Part shown: positions 6,495 through 12,500 of the stretch, piece after piece
Numbering within the stretch: position 1 is the stretch's first letter
How the letters are laid out: each line of letters opens with the position of its first letter
Assembly (NCBI GenBank): GCA_902459845.2
Contig: CABPSV020000430.1
Span: forward strand, 1-12,500
DNA: 12,500 nucleotides
Source: Hepatocystis sp. ex Piliocolobus tephrosceles
Taxonomy: Eukaryota > Apicomplexa > Aconoidasida > Haemosporida > Plasmodiidae
Direction of reading: 5' to 3'
The notes under the pieces: generated by a model
Seen by the model: the letters and a program-made list of their open reading frames with translations, nothing else
What the model was told of the DNA's origin: nothing
Databases searched by the model: none
Made by a program: the position numbers and the translations under genes

Positions 6495-9400
6495 AAGATA
6501 ACGTCTCCAAAACAAGTAAAACACGTCTTAACAATGTAAACAACGATATCGATGTCGAATTATTTGGATTGGATGAGTTAGAAATATTACAACAAAATAA
6601 TGAATCGAATGAATTGAAAAAAACAAACAGTGATGATAATTTGTTATTTGAAGAATTAAAAAATCTTAACGAAAACGATTTTATTTTTTTTGATAATAGT
6701 AAAAATGAAAACAGCGTAACTAGTGATGAAGAATACAGTAGTGAAAAAACAGATAGTAGTGAAAAAACAGATAGTAGTGAAAAAACAGACAGTAGTGAAA
6801 AAACAGACAGTAGTGTAGAAATTATAGAAAATGTAAACCGTAACAGTGATAGTAATGATAAAAATAATTGTAAAGTATCTCAAATAAAAAAAAAAAACAG
6901 CTGTAATAAAAGGCGCAGTAATAAAAACACGTCAGCTGCTAAAAAACGCTTCAAAAATGGTGATAATAAAAAATCTAAAAATGATAAACAATGCATAGAT
7001 GAAGAGACAGAAGATGATAGTGATGATTTAAAATTTAATATAAAATCTAAAGAATTTTTTAAAAAATTAAAAAATGAGAATATGGAAAAAATAATCAAAA
7101 AAAACAAGTTACTTGTTTTTATGTTATGTTGGATGAGTCATGTATATTTTTTAAATAATATATGTAAAAATAAGCTATTACAAGCTTTAATATATTCTGT
7201 TTATGTTAATAATAATAAAGTAAGTTCTAATAAATTATATAGAGATCCTATATATTTATTTTTATTTATTAAAAACAATTTTGAATTAATTGCAGATAGT
7301 CAATCATGGATTGCTGGTAATAAAATTCTATCAAAAAATATAAAAGGTTCTTTTATTTTTCGCATAATAAGAAGTATACACAGAAAAAAAGCTAATAATG
7401 TTATCCTTAATTTACTTTTTATTTGTTTATGTAGATGTTTAAAGATACCTAGTCGTATTTGTATAGCATTACCAAAATTACCAAATAAAGTGGATGTTCA
7501 TAAAAATCATAAATTTTTAAAAAAATATGTACATACATATTATAATGATCTAAAAAAGAATTTTTTTTTTAATAATTTTTTGGAATTTGTTACAAATAGT
7601 AATAATACTACGATTAGTTCTGTTAGTGTCGATGATAATATAGAAAAATATCAGGAGGGGGGTACTAAGAATTGTTATAAGAATGTTATTACTATCAAAG
7701 ATGATAGTGGTAGTGATAGTGATGATGGTGATGATGGTGATGATGATAACTATGTAACAGTTAGAACAAAAACTGGAAAGAGTGACAGTATCCGTAATAA
7801 AAAAACGGAAAACTTTAACAACAGAGACGGAACAATACAGTTTAATATTTTTTCAGAGTGCTATTCTTCAAGTTTTAATAAATGGGTCTCCTTCTTTTTT
7901 TGTTATAATCTTTATTATTTTAATTCTTATGATTTTTCAAAAAATAATAATTGCCAAAAAAATGAAAGTAAAATATATCATATATTATTACCCCTACCAA
8001 AAAACCCAGAAGAAATAAAAACTTATAAAAAAGAAAAGGTAAGTAATTCATTGCGCTCGTTTAATCAATCTATTTTTATGAGTAAAAAGCGAGTTATTCA
8101 GTCGGATAATAGTAGTAGTGGTGGCGGTAGTAACAGTAGTGGTGGCGGTAGTAACAGTAGTGACAGTAGTAACAGTAGTGACACTTACCATAAAACAGAA
8201 AAGCAAAAAAAATCAAAAGGAGTTGAAACTGTTAAATTAAATAAATATAAAAACAAAGTAGAATGCGGAGAGGAGACAGTAGAATGTGGCGAAGACAAAT
8301 TTCAAACTTTAAAAAAAAAAAACACAAAGTCTTTTGTTAAAGATAGTAAAAAAATAACTCATGGTGATGGACCGAAGTTATTAAAATCACTTTCAACAGG
8401 TAAGTTACCAAATATAAATCCGGATTACACAAAAAAATTTAAAGTATTAAACAATGATAGTGATAATAATATTAGTATAAATAAAATGTATTTTCAAAAA
8501 GAAAATAAGTTATTTATAGTAAATAAAAGAAATAATAGGATTATACAAGTTATATATATGACAGGTGGTAAAGAATCGGATGTTAACAGCAAACAAATAA
8601 CCGAAAGGGAAAAAATAACCGAAAGGGAAAAAATAACCGAAAGGGAAAAAATAACCGAAAAGGAAAAAATAACCGAAAGGGAAAAAATAACTGAATGGGA
8701 AAAAATAACCGAAAGGGAAAAAATAACCGAACGGGGTAAGATATTATTCGATTTTGAACAAGAAGAAGATCATAATGATATAGTTTCCTCGTTAGCTACT
8801 ATTTACAGTCCCATAAATAAAAAAAATTTATTATCAAGTCAGATTTATGAAATAAAAATAAAAAATATGGAAACTAAAAAAAAAGATTTAACTATAAGTG
8901 GTAATAAAAGATTTTTAAGTAGCGATTATACAAATGTCAAATCAAACGAGAATATAAAAATGATTTATGGGGAAGTTATATATGACGATTCTGGAAAAGT
9001 GTTCAATAACAAAAGTCCATTTTTAAATAAATATATTAAAATTATAATAAATAACAATGTTTTTAAATATTTTGATAAATTAGATCATTATAATTTATAT
9101 ATAAGTGTTAATGAGAACAACATGTTTAGAGATATAACTATTAGACATAAAGCTAGATACGTAAAAGATAATATTTATGAAAATTCTAAGTGTACATCAT
9201 CATCTGATAAAAAAAAAAAAACAAATATAAATATTTTTTGTTATAACATGGAATCAAAGTATATTCGATCTAATTTTAGAAACGTAGTATTTAATCATAT
9301 AAATAGTAACCGTACTAGTAATATAAATAGTAACCATACTAGTAATATAAATAGTAACCGTACTGGTAATATAAATAGTAACCGTACTAGTAATATAAAT

Positions 9401-9900
9401 AATAACCGTACTGGTAATATAAATAAATGTAATACAGAAAACAATAAAAAATTAGAAGAAACTTCTGAAAATTATTTAGAAAACATTTTAGACAATTTGG
9501 ATGATAATTATATGTACAATCTAATTATTCCTAATATGATACCAACAGAAATAATTGATTTTACAAAATCCAAATATTATACTTTAGAATCATTATTAAA
9601 AAAAAATCAAGTTATATATCCAACAGTACACGTTGGATTATTCAAAGGAAAAAAAGTGTATCTAAAAGAAAATGTATATGATTTAATGACAAGGGAATAC
9701 TTTGAAAATGAAAGTTATTACATTAGTGATTCTGAGAAACCATTAAAATATAATTATGACGAAAATAGTAAAACAAAAATACCACTATATGCGAAATTTC
9801 AGGTAAAAAAAAGACCTACAATTAGTAACAGTACGAAAAAATGTATACATAATAACGATTATACAAATATAGGGCCTATACATAATAAAGTTAACTATAC

Positions 9901-9954
<54 letters not shown>

Positions 9955-9997
9955 GATGGTGATGATTATGATCAGGAACCCGTTTCTTACATTATAA
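6491..9997 (+). CDS. DNA repair protein of the Rad4/XPC family, N-terminal part (as read in one frame)
   Basis: Rad4/XPC recognises helix-distorting DNA damage and starts global nucleotide-excision repair in the nucleus. The frame gives 1168 aa from ATG 6491. An acidic, Ser-rich N-terminus (with four DSSEKT units) and a Lys-rich stretch come first. The transglutaminase-like fold follows in two halves: residues about 195-335, including RKKANNVILNLLFICL and IPSRICIALP (319-328), and about 450-520, including NIFSECYSSSFNKW (Trp465). A long low-complexity linker (about 540-790) holds eight ITEREK-like units. BHD1 begins near residue 1018 with PTEIIDFTKSKYYTLESLL, matching the family's PMPTxxxxFKxHPxYVLERHL. 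VYLKENVYDLMTREYF and SDSEKPLKY to PLYAKFQ (ends 1104) cover BHD1/BHD2. The final 15 or so residues after the (AAT)16 tract are probably out of frame: the gene continues in another frame from 9952. The domain match is by eye but detailed. Confidence 0.85.
6737..6808 (+). repeat. Coding repeat, 4 x 18 bp (SSEKTD)
   Basis: Four near-identical 18-base units AGTAGTGAAAAAACAGAT/C encode Ser-Ser-Glu-Lys-Thr-Asp at residues 83-106 of the Rad4/XPC protein, in a disordered acidic N-terminal region. Confidence 0.95.
8597..8740 (+). repeat. Coding repeat, 8 x 18 bp (ITEREK)
   Basis: Eight 18-base units encode ITEREK, with single changes to ITEKEK, ITEWEK and ITERGK. They make a highly charged stretch, probably helical, of 48 residues (about 703-750) between the transglutaminase-like half and BHD1. 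The low number of base changes indicates recent expansion. Confidence 0.95.
9302..9421 (+). repeat. Coding repeat, 5 x 24 bp (NSNRTSNI)
   Basis: Five 24-base units encode NSNRTSNI with R/H and S/G variants (residues about 938-977). They lie roughly 40 residues before BHD1, in a disordered linker. Confidence 0.95.
9905..9952 (+). repeat. (AAT)16 microsatellite at a frame change
   Basis: Sixteen AAT codons read as poly-Asn in the upstream frame. In the frame used downstream the same tract reads TAA throughout, the last at 9949-9951, so the downstream frame opens at 9952. Trinucleotide tracts of this kind are prone to length error in replication and in sequencing. Confidence 0.95.
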
Positions 9998-12500
9998 GTT
10001 ATACACCTGAAGGAATAGTGGAAGAAAATAAAATATATAATATAAAAAACAATTTGGATGAACAAAAAGAAAATAACGATATAAATTTAATTAATTTATC
10101 AAAAAGTAATAGTAATGACGAGTTAAATAAAACTAAAGAACACGAATCGGATGTATTTAATGTTAATAAAAATGTTGAAAAAATGAAAAATAATTTTAAT
10201 AACGAAAGTAGTAACGAACATAAAAAAACCAAGAAGCTTCATTTAAATGATGACACGTATCCAAATAAATATAATAATGGTAGTAGCAGTAGTAGTGGTA
10301 GTAGCAGTAGTAGTGGTAGTAATAGTAGTAGTGGTAGTAATAGTAGTAGTGGTAGGGGCAGTACTAGCAGTACCAGTATTGGGAGTAGTAGTAGTAGTAG
10401 TAGCAACACTAGTAGTAATAACAAAACCAGTATAAGTATTTTTGAAAACAGAAACAATACGAATAAACATATTAATAGTTATATTGATCTAGAATTAATT
10501 AAAAATAGAATTAAAATATTAAAATGTTTGTTAATATTATTAAGTTCATATATATATTATGATAATAATAATTATTTAAAAAAAAAAAATCTTTTTTTGT
10601 ATCTTTTTACAAGTGGTAATATTTATTTTACAGCAAATTTTTGTTTATCATTATTAATGGTCATATATAATAATGAATTTAATTATTTTAATTTTTATTT
10701 TTATAATGATACATATTTGGAATTTTATAATATATGTATTCATATTTTAAATATACTAATCGATTTTAGTCCCTTTGTTTTATATAATAACAAGCAAGAA
10801 CATTATATCAACAGTTCTGTAAGATATTTTTATAAACGAGCAAATTTTTTAAAAAATAACGGAAGTTATATTAATAATAATGGTAAAGGAAATTGTAACG
10901 ATAGTAAGGATGATAAAAATATTAATAATTTTGAAAACATTAACGATGGTGATAATAAAACAAATTATGTTAATACAAAAGAAAATTATTACTACAACAC
11001 AAAAATAAAAAATAATGAACAATATTTAAATAAAAAAGAGAAAAAAAATGATAAAAATATAATAACATATTCTTCTTCGTTTGAAGATTTTATATGTGAA
11101 TCTTCCTTTAATGATTCATTTATTGCATCAAGTGCAGGTTCAGAAAGTTTAATAACTAGAGGACCAAAAAATAAGAATAATCATAAAAATAAAAATAGAA
11201 AGATTAAAAGGAGTGATAATAATTTAAAAAAGGTTTTAGAAAATAAAAAAAAATATATTTCATTTTGTCAGAAAAAAAAGAAAAAAAATAGTATCAGTAG
11301 CAGTAGCAGTGAAGGTGGCAATGAAAATGGTAATGAAAATGGAAATGAAAATGGTAATGAAAATGGCAATGAAAATGGTAATGAAAATGGTAATGAAAAT
11401 GGAAATGAAAATGGTAATGAAAATGGTAATGAAAATGGTAATGAAAATGGCAATGAAAGTAGCAAAAGTAAAAAAAACAAAGAAAAAAAAAACAAAGAAA
11501 AAAAAAACAAAGAAAAAAAAAACAAAGAAAAAAAAAACAAAGAAAAAAAAAACAAAGGGGGGAAAAACAACGGCGACAAGAACAGCGACAAAAATGACGA
11601 CAAAAATGACCACAAAAATGACCACAAAAATGACCACAAAAATGACCACAAAAATGATCACAAAAACAACGACGACAGTAATAAAAATATTCCAAACTAT
11701 TATGCATATTTAAAAAATAAAAAACAAGTAAAAAAGTTACAAAACAAAAATGTATATTTAGAAATTATACGTAATCTAAAATTAAATGATATAAAATATA
11801 TTTACAATGGTACATTAAATATATTAATAAGTTATAAATTATATTTTGAAGATTATAATGAAAGTATATTTTTTATTGATAATTATTTATGTTTATTATG
11901 GAATATTATGAACAACAATAAATTATTTGTTAAATATATGAATAATAGAAATAGTTGTACATTTATATTTTATATTTTATATATATTAATATGTTATAAT
12001 AATAATAGAAAAAAGGAAACAAAGAGATTGGCTGATTTAAGAAAATTTGACAATTCGTTAGGTGGTAATTTTTTTATTACAAAAAGTATGAGTAATAATT
12101 TTTCTAGAAGTACTAGTAATATTTCTAATAATAATTTAGATCAAATTAGTGGTAATAGTACTATCACTATTTCTACAACTACTCAAAATATAAATTACTC
12201 AAATGAGAAAAAAGAAATAGACCAATCGGCTGAACCCAGTACAATATACGAATCAAACAAACCAAACAAACCAGATAAACCAAACAAACCAGATGAACCA
12301 AACAAACCAAACGAATCAAACAAACCAAACGAATCAAACAAACCAAAAAAACCAAACGAATCAAACAAACCAAACGAACCAAACGAATCAAACAAACCAA
12401 ACGAATCAAACAAACCAAACAAACCAAACAAACCAAACAAACCAAACGAATCAAACAAACCAAACGAATCAAACAAACCAAACGAATCAAACAAACCAAA
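9952..12500 (+). CDS. Continuation of the Rad4/XPC-family gene in a shifted frame (3' end outside window)
   Basis: This frame is open for 849 codons with no stop and runs off the window. It starts right after the (AAT)16 tract with YDGDDYDQEPVSY, normal-looking coding sequence. Next comes ISYTPEGIVEENKIYNI, which resembles the end of BHD2 (YxPPxxxGxVPxNxxGN) expected after PLYAKFQ. I infer the same protein. The hallmark of BHD3 (PxMxPxG) is not seen, so BHD3 is either beyond 12500 or absent. A Ser/Gly linker follows (10279-10410), then a Leu/Tyr/Phe-rich, probably helical block (10480-10860). A disordered block with GNEN, KKNKE and NDHK repeats comes next (about 10861-11690), then a second helical block (about 11695-12010) and an NKP/NES repeat to the edge. 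The first in-frame ATG is only near 10183, with no intergenic-type sequence before it, so a separate gene is unlikely. Confidence 0.72.
10279..10410 (+). repeat. Ser/Gly-rich coding repeat (GSSSSS-like)
   Basis: Units of GGT(AGT/AGC)5 and GGTAGTAATAGTAGTAGT encode a Gly/Ser/Asn linker without charged residues apart from one Arg. It probably separates the BHD2-like end from the following helical block. Frames on the other strand through it are artefacts. Confidence 0.9.
11317..11460 (+). repeat. Coding repeat, 12 x 12 bp (GNEN)
   Basis: Twelve 12-base units GGT/GGA/GGC-AATGAAAAT encode Gly-Asn-Glu-Asn (the last ends NES). Variation is confined almost wholly to the third base of the Gly codon, giving an acidic, disordered stretch. 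Confidence 0.95.
11470..11556 (+). repeat. Coding repeat, 15-bp unit (KKNKE), five copies plus a partial
   Basis: Identical 15-base units AAAAAAAACAAAGAA encode Lys-Lys-Asn-Lys-Glu, making a strongly basic stretch directly after the acidic GNEN array. The tract is almost pure purine on this strand. Confidence 0.95.
11593..11664 (+). repeat. Coding repeat, 6 x 12 bp (NDHK)
   Basis: Six 12-base units AATGACCACAAA encode Asn-Asp-His-Lys; the first has Asp for His. The third adjacent array in a row, it is His-rich. Confidence 0.95.
12250..12500 (+). repeat. NKP/NES coding repeat, open at the window edge
   Basis: Interleaved AACAAACCA (NKP) and AACGAATCA (NES) 9-base modules, with PDKP and PDEP variants at the start, encode an Asn/Lys/Pro/Glu/Ser-rich disordered segment. 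The array is more C-rich than its surroundings and continues past 12500, so its copy number is unknown. Confidence 0.92.

Noticed and set aside
10239..10470. Poly-Val, poly-Leu and Thr-rich frames around the AGT repeat
   Set aside because: They are shadow frames of the Ser/Gly linker (AGT/AGC/GGT codons).
11260..11713. Long minus-strand and alternate plus frames rich in Phe/His/Met/Lys
   Set aside because: They are shadows of in-frame coding repeats (GNEN, KKNKE, NDHK), whose unit lengths are multiples of three and so keep every frame open.
10480..12100. Faint resemblance of the helical blocks to HEAT/ARM or WAPL-type domains
   Set aside because: Only a Leu/Tyr-rich helical look supports it. 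No diagnostic motif could be aligned, so no domain name is given.
12179..12499. Minus-strand frames of repeated FGLFDS or LVCLIR
   Set aside because: They are antisense to the NKP/NES array in the Rad4/XPC continuation and are explained by the repeat.

Overview
This window is nuclear DNA from a malaria parasite (genus Plasmodium). The composition is extremely AT-rich and the flanks are studded with poly(A)/poly(T) runs of 20-59 bases. Introns are short and T-rich, with GT..AG borders. The proteins carry long Asn/Lys/Ser/Glu low-complexity inserts, and the genes are orthologues of known Plasmodium housekeeping and secreted genes. I cannot name the species; the density of long homopolymer runs is only a weak hint.

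Layout. Bases 1-1338 are gene-free AT-rich DNA with one GC-richer island (841-920). The minus strand 1899-1339 holds the large terminal exon of a lipocalin (apolipoprotein-D-like) gene. Its 5' exon, which should encode a signal peptide, could not be placed. Bases 1900-3337 are the lipocalin intron plus a divergent promoter region with a 125-bp tandem duplication, a 24-bp perfect palindrome and a TGTA/TGCA microsatellite. The plus strand 3338-4796 is a three-exon protein-L-isoaspartate O-methyltransferase (PIMT, 293 aa), whose second intron is a 17-copy minisatellite. Bases 4797-6490 are intergenic and end in a 47-base poly(A) that touches the next start codon. From 6491 to beyond the window end runs a giant gene of the Rad4/XPC nucleotide-excision-repair family. 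It has a split transglutaminase-like fold, BHD1 and most of BHD2, then a long repeat-rich extension.

The most notable point is a frame change in the Rad4/XPC gene at an (AAT)16 tract (9905-9952). Upstream coding ends 45 bases later, while a new frame opens exactly at the end of the tract and stays open for 849 codons to the window edge. A one-base deletion in the microsatellite (biological or assembly) or a 173-base intron (9803-9975) would each join the two frames. The new frame begins with what looks like the end of BHD2, which argues for one gene.

The three genes do not form a pathway: one is a secreted ligand-binding protein, one repairs proteins and one recognises DNA damage. They are ordinary single-transcript eukaryotic neighbours. 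I found no mobile element, CRISPR array, tRNA or rRNA, and no convincing new multi-gene system.
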